A stretch of DNA of 64,000 nucleotides from positions 3,762,001 through 3,826,000 of the forward strand of contig NZ_CP147020.1 in assembly GCF_037126435.1 (NCBI RefSeq), given 5' to 3'. This DNA comes from Bernardetia sp. ABR2-2B. GTDB lineage: Bacteria > Bacteroidota > Bacteroidia > Cytophagales > Bernardetiaceae. Numbering within the stretch: position 1 is the first letter of the stretch; every line of letters starts with the position of its first letter. Shown here in pieces: positions 50,265 to 60,238 of this stretch. Under the pieces are notes generated by a model, which saw only the letters and a program-made list of their open reading frames with translations, made no database searches and was not told the DNA's origin. Both the position numbers and the translations under genes were made by a program.

Positions 50265-52349
50265 ATGAAAAAAATTACTTTATTTATCTTATTGTTGGTA
50301 ATTAGTTTTCCAACTTTTGCTCAAGATTTGGGTAAAATCACAAAGATTGTCAGTCCGACAGCACAAGCTGCTCCCATTTCTCTAAAAAGAAATATCTCAA
50401 AAATGAGTTCTCAAAATGGAGAAAATGAAGATTTGCCCTTTGAAGAGCATTTAAAGCCATTTTATCATGGCGTGGCTTCTGGTGATCCACTTTCTGACCG
50501 AGTAATCATTTGGACAAGAGTAACTCCAGATTCAGAAAATCAAACAAGCCAAATTCCTGTAAAATGGTATATTACTTCTGATATAGAGCTTCAAAATATA
50601 GTGGCAGAGGGAGAGTTTACAACAAATGCAGACCGAGACTTTACCGTCAAAATTGATGTAGTTGGTTTGCAGCCTAATACTACTTATTATTATTATTTTT
50701 CTGCTTTAGAAGCAAATTCACTTATCGGGCGCACCAAAACAGCACCGAATAGTACAAATGCAGAACATTTGAAATTTGCAGTTGTTTCTTGTCAGAATTA
50801 TGAAGCAGGTTATTTCAATGCCTTTGGTAGAATTGCAGACCGAAACGACCTTGATGCCGTTGTTCATTTGGGAGACTATATTTATGAATATGGAAAAGGA
50901 ACATATGGAGCAAACCTTATCGAACGCTCAAACTTCCCAGAAACTGAAATTCTGACGTTAGCAGATTATCGTACTCGTTATTCATTGTATCGTTTAGACC
51001 AAAACCTTCGAAGAGCACACCAACAACACCCTTTTATTACTATTTGGGATGACCACGAGTTTACAAACGATGCTTACAAAGATGGAGCGCAAAATCATAC
51101 GGATTCGACAGAAGGAAATTGGGCAAACAGAAAAGCAATTTCTCAAAAAGTGTATGATGAATGGATGCCTATCCGAACACAAAATACAGGAATTTATAGA
51201 GTTATCAATTATGGAAACTTGATGGATTTGATTATGATTGATACAAGAATTGAAGGACGTGATGAGCAAATCAATGATGTTACAAATCCACTTATGTATG
51301 CGCCAAACCGTACACTTTTAGGACAAACACAGAAAGAATGGTTTTTGGATAAACTAGGAAACTCAACAGCAAAATGGAAGGTAATCGGAAATCAAGTTAT
51401 TTTTTCAGAATTTAATGTCGGTTGGGCAGCTTCAGGACTTACTCCCCCACAAACTCCAGAGCAAGTAGAAAGTGGTTTTACCGATATTTGGGACGGTTAT
51501 CCGATAGAAAGAGATAATATTATTGATTTTATGTCAGATAATTCTATTGATAATGTAGTTTGGCTGACAGGAGATTTTCATTCTACTTTTGCATTTGATG
51601 TAGCCAAACGTCCTTCTATTTTTGGATTTGACCAAGCTACACCTACTTACAATGCTGAAACTGGCGAAGGTTCTGTGGCTGTTGAATTTGCAACGCCAAG
51701 TATTGCCTCTGCTAACTTCGATGAAAACGTAGGAGCAGCTACTTCGGCAGCGTTAGAGTTTCAGATTAATAAACCACTTCCTGCACCGTTTTTAGTTAAT
51801 CCAAATCCTCACATGAAGTTTGTTGATTTGGACAGACACGGATATTTTATTTTGGATGTTAAAGAAAGTGCCGTTCAAGCAGATTGGTTTTTTGTAGATA
51901 AAGTTTTAGAACCCTCTGAAAATGAAGAGTTTGGTGAAGGTTGGCTAACAACAGATGGAAGAAACCACCTTACAAAAGCAGATGTTCAAACAGCTCCAAA
52001 AACGACACAAGCAACAGCAGCACCCAATGAAGTTCCTGAATATGTTGATGAAGTTTTAGGTTTTTTTCCTTCAAAAAATGAGTTTACAGATATTGCTATT
52101 TTGAGTTTGTATCCAAACCCTTCTTCTACGATTGCACTCGTCAATTATGTCGTTGCTCGTCCAATGAATGTAAGTATAAAACTTGTTGATTCACAAGGAA
52201 AAGTTATCAAAACGATTAATGAACAAAAGAATGCAAGTGGAAACTTTGCACTTCAGTTTTCTGTAAAAGACCTTACAGCAGGAGTTTATTTTCTAAACTT
52301 TGAAACTGAAAAAGGACAAATTAGTCGTAGAATAGTCGTAGAGAAATAA
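50265..52349 (+). CDS. PhoD-family alkaline phosphatase/phosphodiesterase with T9SS tail
   Basis: A 694-residue secreted enzyme with signal peptide MKKITLFILLLVISFPTFAQ. PhoD N-terminal Ig-like domain: HGVASGDPLSDRVIIWTRVTP. Catalytic metal sites appear in VVHLGDYIYEYG, TIWDDHEFTNDAYKDG and VVWLTGDFHSTFAF. PhoD enzymes release phosphate from phosphoesters using Ca/Fe centres. The last 75 residues are a Por secretion sorting domain (LSLYPNPSSTIALVNYVV to LTAGVYFLNFETEKGQIS), so it is exported through type IX secretion in contrast to the Tat route of classical PhoD. Confidence 0.92.
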   Translation: MKKITLFILLLVISFPTFAQDLGKITKIVSPTAQAAPISLKRNISKMSSQNGENEDLPFEEHLKPFYHGVASGDPLSDRVIIWTRVTPDSENQTSQIPVKWYITSDIELQNIVAEGEFTTNADRDFTVKIDVVGLQPNTTYYYYFSALEANSLIGRTKTAPNSTNAEHLKFAVVSCQNYEAGYFNAFGRIADRNDLDAVVHLGDYIYEYGKGTYGANLIERSNFPETEILTLADYRTRYSLYRLDQNLRRAHQQHPFITIWDDHEFTNDAYKDGAQNHTDSTEGNWANRKAISQKVYDEWMPIRTQNTGIYRVINYGNLMDLIMIDTRIEGRDEQINDVTNPLMYAPNRTLLGQTQKEWFLDKLGNSTAKWKVIGNQVIFSEFNVGWAASGLTPPQTPEQVESGFTDIWDGYPIERDNIIDFMSDNSIDNVVWLTGDFHSTFAFDVAKRPSIFGFDQATPTYNAETGEGSVAVEFATPSIASANFDENVGAATSAALEFQINKPLPAPFLVNPNPHMKFVDLDRHGYFILDVKESAVQADWFFVDKVLEPSENEEFGEGWLTTDGRNHLTKADVQTAPKTTQATAAPNEVPEYVDEVLGFFPSKNEFTDIAILSLYPNPSSTIALVNYVVARPMNVSIKLVDSQGKVIKTINEQKNASGNFALQFSVKDLTAGVYFLNFETEKGQISRRIVVEK

Positions 52350-52387
52350 GTTTCGTGATATAAAATTAATATTTATTTATTGTACTC

Positions 52388-52420
52388 AAACACTTCTTTT
52401 TAGCTTAAAAAGAGGTGTTT
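52388..52420 (+). terminator. Intrinsic terminator of the PhoD gene
   Basis: AAACACTTCTTTTT and AAAAAGAGGTGTTT form a 14-bp stem with one wobble pair and a 5-nt loop, with T residues following. Confidence 0.82.
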
Positions 52421-52534
52421 TTTCGTTTCTGTTAAATATAGAGCAATCAAATTAGCAGTTTAGTTGTGTCTTTTTCAATAAAAAGTGATTGTAGAGATAA
52501 GAAAACCATTTTTATCATTCCAAACCTTTCAATT

Positions 52535-54337
52535 ATGAAAAAGAAACTTTCAAATTGTTACCTCAAAGTCATATTTTCTCTATCCTTTATAGCTATTTTC
52601 TCATCTTGTTCTAATCAAAAGCAAGTTTCAGATAATAATGCAATTTCAGATTCTACAAGTATAGATGTTCCTCTTACAAATATTCCAACGCCAATATCTC
52701 CAGAGGAAATAGTAGAAGTAGAAGACAATATAGAATTAGACGAAAGCATAGAAATGAAAATAGAAGATGTCGAAATAGAAATCGACAATATTGTAACTGA
52801 TGTAACAGCAATAGAAGCTCCAGTAGAAGAGGAAGAAGTAGAGCAACTATTTTCTATTGTTGAAGAAGTTCCACAATTAAAAGAAAGTCTAAGAACAAAA
52901 GAAGAAAACACTAACAACTATCAAAAAACAGCAGAAAATAAATTTATTCAACCCAAAAATCAAGCTCTTTCTACTTTTTCGATTGATGTAGATAATGCTT
53001 CTTATACTACTGCTCGTCGTTTTATTCAATCTGGACAGCTTCCAAATCCTAATTCAGTTCGTATCGAAGAGTTTATCAATTACTTTGATTATGATTATCC
53101 ACAACCAAAAAATGACGTTCCTTTTTCTATAAACACAGAAATTTCGGTTGCGCCTTGGAACACAAAACACAAATTAGTTCATATCGGACTTCAAGGAAAA
53201 GAATTGGATTACAAAAATCTCTCAGCTTCTAATCTTGTTTTCTTGATTGATGCTTCGGGTTCAATGACAAACCCAAACAAACTTCCTCTCTTGCGCTCGT
53301 CTTTGAAAATGCTTTTAAATGAAATGAATGAAAAAGACCATATTTCGATTGTTGCTTATGCTGGTGCTGCTGGTTTGGTTTTGCCTTCTACTTCGGTAAA
53401 AGAAAAAGCTAAAATCTTGAATGCTTTGGAAAATGTTTCGGCAGGTGGAAGTACGGCAGGAGGAGCAGGAATAACATTAGCGTACCAAATTGCAAAAGAA
53501 AATTTTATCAAAAATGGAAACAATAGAGTGATTTTGTGTACCGATGGGGATTTTAATGTAGGTGTTAGTTCGTCTGATGAACTTGTAAAACTTATAGAAA
53601 CAAAACGAGATGATGATATTTTCTTGACTGTTTGTGGTTTTGGAATGGGAAACTATATGGATTATCAGATGGAAGAGTTAAGTAATGCAGGAAACGGAAA
53701 TTATTTTTACATAGACAATATTCAAGAGGCAAAAAAAGTATTTGTCAGAGAAATGAGAGCTACACTTTTTACGATTGCAAAAGATGTCAAGATTCAAATT
53801 GAATTTAATCCTACAAAAGTAGCTGCGTATCGTCTTATCGGTTATGAAAATAGAATGCTCAAAAAAGAAGATTTTAACGACGACAAAAAAGATGCTGGAG
53901 AGCTTGGCGCAGGACATACTGTAACAGCATTGTACGAAATTATTCCTGTGGGTGTAAAAAGTGATTTTTTGAGTTCGGTAGATGATTTGCGTTATCAAAA
54001 TAACTCTAAAATAAGCACAAATTATACGGCTGTGGCTTCTTCTGATGAACTTCTAAATTTGAAATTACGTTATAAAAAACCTGATGAAAACAAAAGTAAA
54101 TTAATTGTAAGTCCATTAAAAGATGAAAATAGAGCTTTATCCAAAACATCTGATAACTTTCGTTTTTCGGCTGCTGTGGCAAGTTTCGGAATGATTTTGA
54201 GAAATTCAGAGTACAAATCAAATTCTTCGTATCAGCAAGTTATTGAGTTAGGAAAAAATGCAAAGGGAAAAGATACAGAAGGTTATCGAAGCGAGTTTTT
54301 GAAATTAGTAGAAAGCTGTATGTTGATGAGTAGATAA
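52535..54337 (+). CDS. VWA-domain lipoprotein (YfbK-like)
   Basis: The ATG at 52535 gives a lipoprotein leader, LSFIAIFSSCSNQ; an earlier in-frame TTG/ATG-like start has none. The 600-residue protein has an acidic disordered segment (about 30-130), then the YfbK-type N-terminal region STFSIDVDNASYTTARRFIQ with RIEEFINYFDYDYP. The von Willebrand A domain has MIDAS motif FLIDASGSMTN (about residues 250-430), and a C-terminal DUF3520-like region contains GAGHTVTALYEIIP. It binds a divalent metal and probably protein ligands at the cell surface or in the periplasm. Partner unknown. Confidence 0.9.
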   Translation: MKKKLSNCYLKVIFSLSFIAIFSSCSNQKQVSDNNAISDSTSIDVPLTNIPTPISPEEIVEVEDNIELDESIEMKIEDVEIEIDNIVTDVTAIEAPVEEEEVEQLFSIVEEVPQLKESLRTKEENTNNYQKTAENKFIQPKNQALSTFSIDVDNASYTTARRFIQSGQLPNPNSVRIEEFINYFDYDYPQPKNDVPFSINTEISVAPWNTKHKLVHIGLQGKELDYKNLSASNLVFLIDASGSMTNPNKLPLLRSSLKMLLNEMNEKDHISIVAYAGAAGLVLPSTSVKEKAKILNALENVSAGGSTAGGAGITLAYQIAKENFIKNGNNRVILCTDGDFNVGVSSSDELVKLIETKRDDDIFLTVCGFGMGNYMDYQMEELSNAGNGNYFYIDNIQEAKKVFVREMRATLFTIAKDVKIQIEFNPTKVAAYRLIGYENRMLKKEDFNDDKKDAGELGAGHTVTALYEIIPVGVKSDFLSSVDDLRYQNNSKISTNYTAVASSDELLNLKLRYKKPDENKSKLIVSPLKDENRALSKTSDNFRFSAAVASFGMILRNSEYKSNSSYQQVIELGKNAKGKDTEGYRSEFLKLVESCMLMSR

Positions 54338-54350
54338 AGTATAATCTTAG

Positions 54351-54386
54351 AAAGCCATTTTATAATTTTTCTTATAAAGTGGCTTT
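54351..54386 (+). terminator. Intrinsic terminator of the VWA gene
   Basis: AAAGCCATTTTATAA and TTATAAAGTGGCTTT form a 15-bp stem with one wobble pair and a 6-nt loop, followed by a T-run. Confidence 0.85.
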
Positions 54387-54506
54387 TTTGACAGCTTAAA
54401 CAAACATTTTTCTTATAATAGATAATTTATTTGTAGTTTTGTAGTTAAATAAACACACAAATACTATTTAAAAAAAATTACCAGCTAAAAAATCGAATCC
54501 TCTACT

Positions 54507-55088
54507 TTGACAACTCCTCTTAAAAAAAAATCCCGTTTATTTATTGCTATTCCTCTCCCTCAATTTTTAAAAGAAGCCTTACAAGAATGCCAAGAGTGGC
54601 TTTCTTCTTATCCAGAAATGAAGGAAATAAAAAATTGGATAGAACCTTCTAAAATGCATATTACGCTGCACTTTTTGGGTGATATTTCTCATCAAAGAAT
54701 TTCTCAAATACAGGAAATTGTTAATCAGACAGCAAAAGAGTTTCCCCTTACACTTACGATGAAAGACATAGGAACATTTGAAAAAAATGGTCTTCCTTAC
54801 GTGCTTTGGGTAGGAATCAATAAAAATGAAACGTTATCCAATCTATATCAAGAAATAGCCAAAAAGCTAGAAGAAATAGACGTAGAAGTTGAGAATACAA
54901 GTGCAGAAAATTATAATCCACATGTTACTTTAGCTTATCTCCGTACGGATAATGAAGTTAAAAAGGCTATCAAAAAACGCCTCAAAAAAATATTAGTGGG
55001 AGAAATTGGTGTTTGGGATAGCAATCAAATAGAACTCATCAGTAGTACACAAACTAGAGAGGGTTCGGTTTACAAAGTTATTAGCTAG
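54507..55088 (+). CDS. thpR: RNA 2',3'-cyclic phosphodiesterase (2'-5' RNA ligase family)
   Basis: A 193-residue 2H phosphoesterase: the two HxTx motifs are HITLHFLGD (about residues 50-58) and HVTLAYLR (about 142-149), flanking a central cleft. ThpR opens 2',3'-cyclic phosphates on RNA. The start appears to be TTG: it is the first possible start after an in-frame stop at 54486, it directly precedes the conserved RLFIAIPLP strand, and the next ATG would remove that strand. No clear Shine-Dalgarno is seen, as is usual in Bacteroidota. Confidence 0.9.
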   Translation: MTTPLKKKSRLFIAIPLPQFLKEALQECQEWLSSYPEMKEIKNWIEPSKMHITLHFLGDISHQRISQIQEIVNQTAKEFPLTLTMKDIGTFEKNGLPYVLWVGINKNETLSNLYQEIAKKLEEIDVEVENTSAENYNPHVTLAYLRTDNEVKKAIKKRLKKILVGEIGVWDSNQIELISSTQTREGSVYKVIS

Positions 55089-55113
55089 AGATTCTAAAAA
55101 TCTTATTTGTAGA

Positions 55114-55131
55114 GACAAGACGTGTCTTGTC
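55114..55131. repeat. REP-like palindrome between convergent genes
   Basis: GACAAGAC-GT-GTCTTGTC is a perfect 8-bp-arm palindrome with T-rich sequence to its right, 26 bp after the thpR stop. It may end transcription of either convergent gene. Confidence 0.6.
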
Positions 55132-55144
55132 CTTTTTATTATTT

Positions 55145-56458
55145 CTATTTTGGTCTGTTTTTATCTATCCACTTTTGATATTGCTCATTGATGGCTTCAT
55201 AAAACAAATCGCCTTGCAAATTATAACCTGTTTGTGAGAGGTGTATTTTGTCGTATTGTCCTAACCCTACTTTGTGCCAATCAATAATGGATTTGAAACC
55301 TCCCATTATCTGATAAAAATTCCAAAGAGCTACGCTTTTTTCTCTCATCAGTTCTTGTAAACGCTCTTCTGCTTTTTGTGTGTTATAATTTGCATACTTT
55401 TTATAACGATAGGTATCGTTTGGCGAAGTAAGCAGAATAGAAGTATTCGGATTAATATTTCTGACTTGTTCTATTATTTTTATTAAGTTTCCTTTGAAAG
55501 CAGTATCATCAAAACGGCTTGGATAAGCATCATTTGTTCCCAAAGAAATAACTACCAAATCAGGTTGAACACTTCTAAGTTGTGTTTCGAAATCTTCACA
55601 GCGCAAATAATGTCTTGTCTCTGCTCCATTTATTCCAACAGCGTGATACAAAATTCCTCCATCATTGGTTTCAAGAGATACTCCTTGCAGAATAAAATGC
55701 GTTTGAATATCATCTGTTTTATCTAATCCGATACTTATGGAAGTTTGAGGAACAGAAAAAATGACTTCCAAATAACCGTCTAGGTGCATTTTTTGAGACT
55801 TTATTTCATTTGTCGGTGCGATAATGACAGCCTCAAAAAGCTCTTCATTTAATATTGGATAATAAATTCTTACTTTTTCTATTTTTGATGGCTTACGTTC
55901 GTTGTATTCTATTGGTTCTAGTGTTATTGTAGATTTTGGGTTGGTTGTTTCTACATTTATTCCAGAGATTCCCCATTGAGATTGGTCTTTGTTACTAACC
56001 ATCTTTTGACTTGTCCAACTTCCTGTATAACGAGTTTTGTAATCAAATGGGTTGTTTGTTTTGGCTGCTGAATAAGGAAACGTAAATCCACGTCCTGCAT
56101 CTCCAAAACGTTTATCTTCTTGAAATAATCGTCTTACTTTCCCTGTAAAAAAATCAGCTTGAATGTGAGAATCTCCCATGTGAAGAATTTTCACTTGTTT
56201 TTTTTCTTCTTTTTTTTGAGTTTGAAGTGCGTAAAGTTTTTCAAAGAAATAATCTAAGGAAGAGCTATCTTTCATCTGAATTCGGTTTGCCCCATAATTA
56301 ACCACTTCAAAATAAGGGCGTTCTTTATAAAGCATCAAGCGAATCGAATCTTCTAAATTTTTTGTTTTTTCTTGTAAATCATCTTGACAAAATGCCAATG
56401 TGGGAATTGAAAGTATAATTATCAAAAACCAAATAACTCGTTTTTTTATCTTCATCAT
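55145..56458 (-). CDS. SGNH/GDSL-family hydrolase
   Basis: The start is at 56458 or one codon later (MMKIKKRVIWFLIIILSIP, signal peptide ending AFCQ). The SGNH blocks are ILHMGDSHIQADFFTG (Ser nucleophile, about residue 95), VVISLGTNDAYPSRFD (Asn block, about 300) and YDKIHLSQTGYNLQG (Asp/His, about 415). Between the first two lies a beta-sandwich-like insert of about 180 residues. Such two-part periplasmic SGNH proteins often de-acetylate or acetylate cell-wall or exopolysaccharide sugars. Substrate unknown; the neighbours do not settle it. Confidence 0.85.
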   Translation of the reverse strand: MMKIKKRVIWFLIIILSIPTLAFCQDDLQEKTKNLEDSIRLMLYKERPYFEVVNYGANRIQMKDSSSLDYFFEKLYALQTQKKEEKKQVKILHMGDSHIQADFFTGKVRRLFQEDKRFGDAGRGFTFPYSAAKTNNPFDYKTRYTGSWTSQKMVSNKDQSQWGISGINVETTNPKSTITLEPIEYNERKPSKIEKVRIYYPILNEELFEAVIIAPTNEIKSQKMHLDGYLEVIFSVPQTSISIGLDKTDDIQTHFILQGVSLETNDGGILYHAVGINGAETRHYLRCEDFETQLRSVQPDLVVISLGTNDAYPSRFDDTAFKGNLIKIIEQVRNINPNTSILLTSPNDTYRYKKYANYNTQKAEERLQELMREKSVALWNFYQIMGGFKSIIDWHKVGLGQYDKIHLSQTGYNLQGDLFYEAINEQYQKWIDKNRPK

Positions 56459-56609
56459 AAAATTGACCAACTTCTTTTCTATTTATAAGGGGAGATTTTT
56501 TTAATAAATTGTGTCTGTGTTATAATCTTTCAAATACATTTCCAAAAAAGCATAATGAAAGCACAAATTTACAGAAATATTGAATAAAAGAAGGAGTTTG
56601 ATAAAATGA

Positions 56610-56652
56610 AAAAACTCTTCAGAAATCTAAAAAAGAAATTTGAAGAGTTTTT
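56610..56652 (-). terminator. Terminator of the DUF2807 gene
   Basis: AAAAACTCTTCA and TGAAGAGTTTTT are perfect 12-bp arms around a 19-nt loop, 33 bp past the stop of the leftward gene, with T residues on the leftward strand. Confidence 0.75.
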
Positions 56653-56684
56653 ACAAAAATATTGATACTTGATTACCAGTTTGT

Positions 56685-57410
56685 TTATCCTTTGCGAACT
56701 TTTCCAGAGCCACTTACTTTTACAATTTGTCTTTCTAGCTCATTTCCTCCTGTTTTATAACGAACATCTCCAGAGCCTGAAATTTTTGCTTCTAATGTTT
56801 TGGTAACATAGATTTCTGCATCTCCAGAACCCGAAATTTTGATTTCTGTATCTTGTGTTTTAAGGTCTTCTGCTTGATAGTCTCCTGAACCTGCAATTTT
56901 TATTTCTTGTGTTGTTGCTGCTCCTTTCAGACAAGCTTTTCCAGAACCTGCAATACTTACTTCTAAATCAGAAACTGCAATTCTTCCACAGACTTTTCCA
57001 GAACCTGCAATCTTTATTTCTAAATCAGAGCTATGAAGTGAGCCGTCCCATTCCATTGAACCCGAACCAGCCATTGATAGTTTTTCTATTTTTTCGGTAT
57101 GATAAACCGTAATTGTTACTTTACCAGAACCATAAGATTTCCAGCTATTTCCTTTTTTGATGCCTATTTTTAGGCGATTTCCTTCTACTTCTGTTTCTAG
57201 TTTTTCTAAGAGTTTAGCATCTGCACCTTCAATTTTGACTTCATTTTTAGAAGATTTTACAATTTGAATATCAAAACTTCCTGCTGATGAAATAGCATCA
57301 AAGCTTCCTACACTTCGTGTTTCTTGAGCAGAAACTGTAGAGAATGAAAAAGCAAAAAGAAATAAGAAAGAAAATAAAAACGTAGTTAGCTTGTGATTGA
57401 GAGTTTTCAT
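56685..57410 (-). CDS. DUF2807 (head GIN domain) secreted beta-helix protein
   Basis: A 241-residue protein with a signal peptide (FLFSFLFLFAFSFSTVSAQ) and the DUF2807 pattern. It opens RSVGSFDAISSAGSFDIQIV and then shows repeated SGSG turns about 18-20 residues apart (MAGSGSMEW, IAGSGKVCG, IAGSGKACL, IAGSGDYQAE, ISGSGDAEIY, ISGSGDVRY, VSGSGKVRK), each one coil of a right-handed beta-helix. Common in Bacteroidota, it is called a putative auto-transporter adhesin, but experimental evidence is thin. It is monocistronic, 148 bp from the upstream gene. Confidence 0.9.
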   Translation of the reverse strand: MKTLNHKLTTFLFSFLFLFAFSFSTVSAQETRSVGSFDAISSAGSFDIQIVKSSKNEVKIEGADAKLLEKLETEVEGNRLKIGIKKGNSWKSYGSGKVTITVYHTEKIEKLSMAGSGSMEWDGSLHSSDLEIKIAGSGKVCGRIAVSDLEVSIAGSGKACLKGAATTQEIKIAGSGDYQAEDLKTQDTEIKISGSGDAEIYVTKTLEAKISGSGDVRYKTGGNELERQIVKVSGSGKVRKG

Positions 57411-57557
57411 AGAATTAAATAAATTTTGAATATAAATAATGAAATGTAGTTAAATTGATAAAATTAGTGAGTAGCTTTTTTATAAGCTTATTTACTACAA
57501 AGACAGTATTTTTTTCAATAGGTTGCATCAAAACTCTAAAGTCAATCAATTATTTTT

Positions 57558-59102
57558 TCATTCGTTTAAAAAAGCCTTTTCTTTTGAGTTACTTTGTTGA
57601 TAGATTTGGCTAAACTTTTTATTAGCATTTTCTAATAACCAAATTTGTGTTCCTTTTTCTCTTGCGTGTTTTTCTGTCAATTCTCCTATGAGTTTATAAC
57701 TTTCAAAAGCTTGTTTTAATTTATCACTAAGTTCGTCATTTACATAAACCAAGTTTTTTGGATTTGCTTTTTCAGGAGTCCAAAGTAAATAGCTACTTGA
57801 AAAACTATATGCTTTTGGCAGATTAAATTCTTTTTCTTTTCCATAAAAATCAATTGCCCCAGCTTGTCCGTAATTTTCAGCAAAAATAATAGTGTTTTTT
57901 CGCTCTTCTTGAGGAATTTCATAATATGCTTTTGCTGTCAGAGTAGCTATTTCTTTCCACCCCAACATATCAGCAAAATCTTGTGGAATAGGATGTATTT
58001 TGCCATCTTCCCAACGATTGAAAGATTCTACGCCTGTTTTTTCTGTAAAAGTAGCAGCATATTTTGTGAGTTTTTCAGGACTCAAAACAGGAATACTAAA
58101 AGGAAGTAAAGGTAAAATAAGCATTATCGGAAATACAACAGCAGGAACACGTAAGAAAGTACGGTTTTGCGTAAGACGTTCAATCGCAACTGCCCCAGCA
58201 GCCAACATGACAGGAAAAACACCTAGTGTATAATAACTTTTGCCGTGCAGAAAGAAAAGCATCAAGATAACGACTAAAAAAAAGACAGTTACCATTCTAA
58301 AAGGTTGAAGTGTTTTGCTTTTTAAAAAACCCGTAAAACCCAAAATCCAAACCCAAGTAATAGGAAGGTGCATCAAAAATTGGTCAATAACAAAGTCTAA
58401 CGGATTTACATTTTTGAGTTGTGTAACATTAAGCTCTTCCATATGATGAAAAACAGGAAAATTATGAAAGGCTTGCCAAATTAGATTCGGAAGAACAATC
58501 AAAAGCCCAATTCCTACACCTAACCACAGTTTTTTATTCAAAAACCATTGTCTTTCCTTAGAAAATAAAGTTGCTATCAGAATAGCAATGACACAAAAAA
58601 TAATACTGTATTTATTCAAAAAGAAAATTCCTGCAACTGCTCCCATTCCACCCAAATAGCGTCCTTTTTGAGTTTTGATATGACGAATCCAAAAATAAAT
58701 CAACCACGTCCAACCCAAAACATCCCAACCAACAGGCTGAAATAGCGTATGGATACGCAAAAAAGCAGGAGAGAAAATGACAATAAAACCAGAGAAAAGG
58801 ATAGCAAATGTTTTTCCTCCCATCTGATGTGCTATCATTCCTGTCAAAATTACTAAAGCCATTCCAGCCAAACCAGAAATCAGATGAATAGCCCAAAGAG
58901 ATTCTCCAATTGTATTTTGAATAAGTGAAGCAAAAAGCGCAATCATGGGAGGAACTTCTAAAAAACCAAAATCTAAATGTCTGCCCAAGGCAAGATAAAG
59001 TAACTCATCTCTATGAAAACCATATTCTTTACTTAATAAGAAAGGAGTTTGTAGTTTGAGAAGTGCAAAAAAAGAAAGTAAAAACCAGTTTTTGATTGAC
59101 AT
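57558..59102 (-). CDS. Glycosyltransferase family 39 (ArnT/PMT-like) membrane protein
   Basis: A 514-residue polytopic membrane protein with about 10-11 helices. The first periplasmic loop has FHRDELLYLALGRHLDFGFL, the acidic Asp-Glu pair used by GT39/ArnT enzymes, and PPMIALFASLIQNTIGESL. The C-terminal part (about 360-500) is a soluble periplasmic domain. Such enzymes move a sugar from a polyprenyl-phosphate carrier to lipid or protein acceptors outside the inner membrane. Two further glycosyltransferase genes follow on the opposite strand. The acceptor is not known. Confidence 0.88.
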   Translation of the reverse strand: MSIKNWFLLSFFALLKLQTPFLLSKEYGFHRDELLYLALGRHLDFGFLEVPPMIALFASLIQNTIGESLWAIHLISGLAGMALVILTGMIAHQMGGKTFAILFSGFIVIFSPAFLRIHTLFQPVGWDVLGWTWLIYFWIRHIKTQKGRYLGGMGAVAGIFFLNKYSIIFCVIAILIATLFSKERQWFLNKKLWLGVGIGLLIVLPNLIWQAFHNFPVFHHMEELNVTQLKNVNPLDFVIDQFLMHLPITWVWILGFTGFLKSKTLQPFRMVTVFFLVVILMLFFLHGKSYYTLGVFPVMLAAGAVAIERLTQNRTFLRVPAVVFPIMLILPLLPFSIPVLSPEKLTKYAATFTEKTGVESFNRWEDGKIHPIPQDFADMLGWKEIATLTAKAYYEIPQEERKNTIIFAENYGQAGAIDFYGKEKEFNLPKAYSFSSSYLLWTPEKANPKNLVYVNDELSDKLKQAFESYKLIGELTEKHAREKGTQIWLLENANKKFSQIYQQSNSKEKAFLNE

Positions 59103-59172
59103 GAGAAAAGCGTATTTTCGGTTCTGTATTTGTACAAACTTAGTAAAAAACTAGATTATAATTTTCGACAAA

Positions 59173-60105
59173 ATGATACATACAATAAAGAAAAAAATTA
59201 AGAGAATACTAGGCATAGAAAAATATTCTTCTGAGCGTATTGTCAAAGATACTTATTTTGGAAAAAAAATACAGGATACACAAAAAGGAAATAAAATTAT
59301 CTATGATTTGTTGCAGAGCAATAAACCTTGTATGATAGCTCGTTTTGGTAGCACAGAGCTTTCTTGTATCATCAACTATGAAAGGGAAAAAGGAAAAGAA
59401 TGGTGGGATTTTGTAGTCGAAAATATCAATGTTGCGTCAGGAGTTTTTCCCCCAACACCAAAAAACTTAGTTCGCTTTTCAGAAGATTTTTTGAATCATA
59501 CCAAAAATATTGATGGTTTGGGAGTTTGGTTTAACGAAGGCGAAGATACTATTTATAAAAAATATTGTCCAGATGCTGATTTATTCGAACTTAGAGCCAT
59601 TGAATCTTATTATTCTACAGAAAATGGAAATATTCCTTGGACAAGAGCATTAGAGAATAAAAAAATATTAGTAATTCATCCGTTTACGAAATCCATTGAA
59701 AAACAGTTTGAGAATAGAGAACATTTATTCCAAAACCCTGATATTTTACCTCCTTTTGAGCTGCAAACTCTACAAGCTGTTCAGTCTATTGCCACACAAA
59801 AAACACCATTCAAAGATTGGTTTGAAGCCTTTGATTATATGTGTAGTGAAATAAAAAAACGAGATTTTGATATTGCTATTATTGGAGCTGGGGCTTATGG
59901 ATTACCTTTGGCTTCTTTTATCAAACAACTGGGTAAAAAAGCTGTACATATGGGAGGAGCTACTCAAATTCTGTTTGGTATAAAGGGAAAACGTTGGGAC
60001 GAAATAGAGTTTTTTCAGAACTTATACAACGAATACTGGACAAGACCACTTGCAGAAGAAGTTCCTCAAAAAGCAAATCAAGTAGAAGACGGTTGTTATT
60101 GGTAA
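59173..60105 (+). CDS. GT-D fold (DUF1792-type) glycosyltransferase
   Basis: A 310-residue cytoplasmic protein. CMIARFGSTELSCIINYE is the RFGxxE-type motif of the GT-D fold; near the C-terminus, IIGAGAYGLPLASFIKQLGK with HMGGATQILFGIKGKRW is typical of polysaccharide-cluster members. The N-terminus (IKKKIKRILGIEK) is basic and amphipathic, suiting membrane contact. It would add a sugar during surface-glycan synthesis. It is upstream of a GT4 gene (133-bp gap) and divergent from the GT39 gene. Confidence 0.78.
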   Translation: MIHTIKKKIKRILGIEKYSSERIVKDTYFGKKIQDTQKGNKIIYDLLQSNKPCMIARFGSTELSCIINYEREKGKEWWDFVVENINVASGVFPPTPKNLVRFSEDFLNHTKNIDGLGVWFNEGEDTIYKKYCPDADLFELRAIESYYSTENGNIPWTRALENKKILVIHPFTKSIEKQFENREHLFQNPDILPPFELQTLQAVQSIATQKTPFKDWFEAFDYMCSEIKKRDFDIAIIGAGAYGLPLASFIKQLGKKAVHMGGATQILFGIKGKRWDEIEFFQNLYNEYWTRPLAEEVPQKANQVEDGCYW

Positions 60106-60238
60106 ATAAATCTTTGATGTGGAGAAACAAATATATAACTCCTAAAGGAGTAAAAATTGAAAAATATAATACTGATTTCACGTCAATTAGCTGTGTTTTT
60201 TTACTTATCAAAATTTTTCATAATCAATTTATAAATAA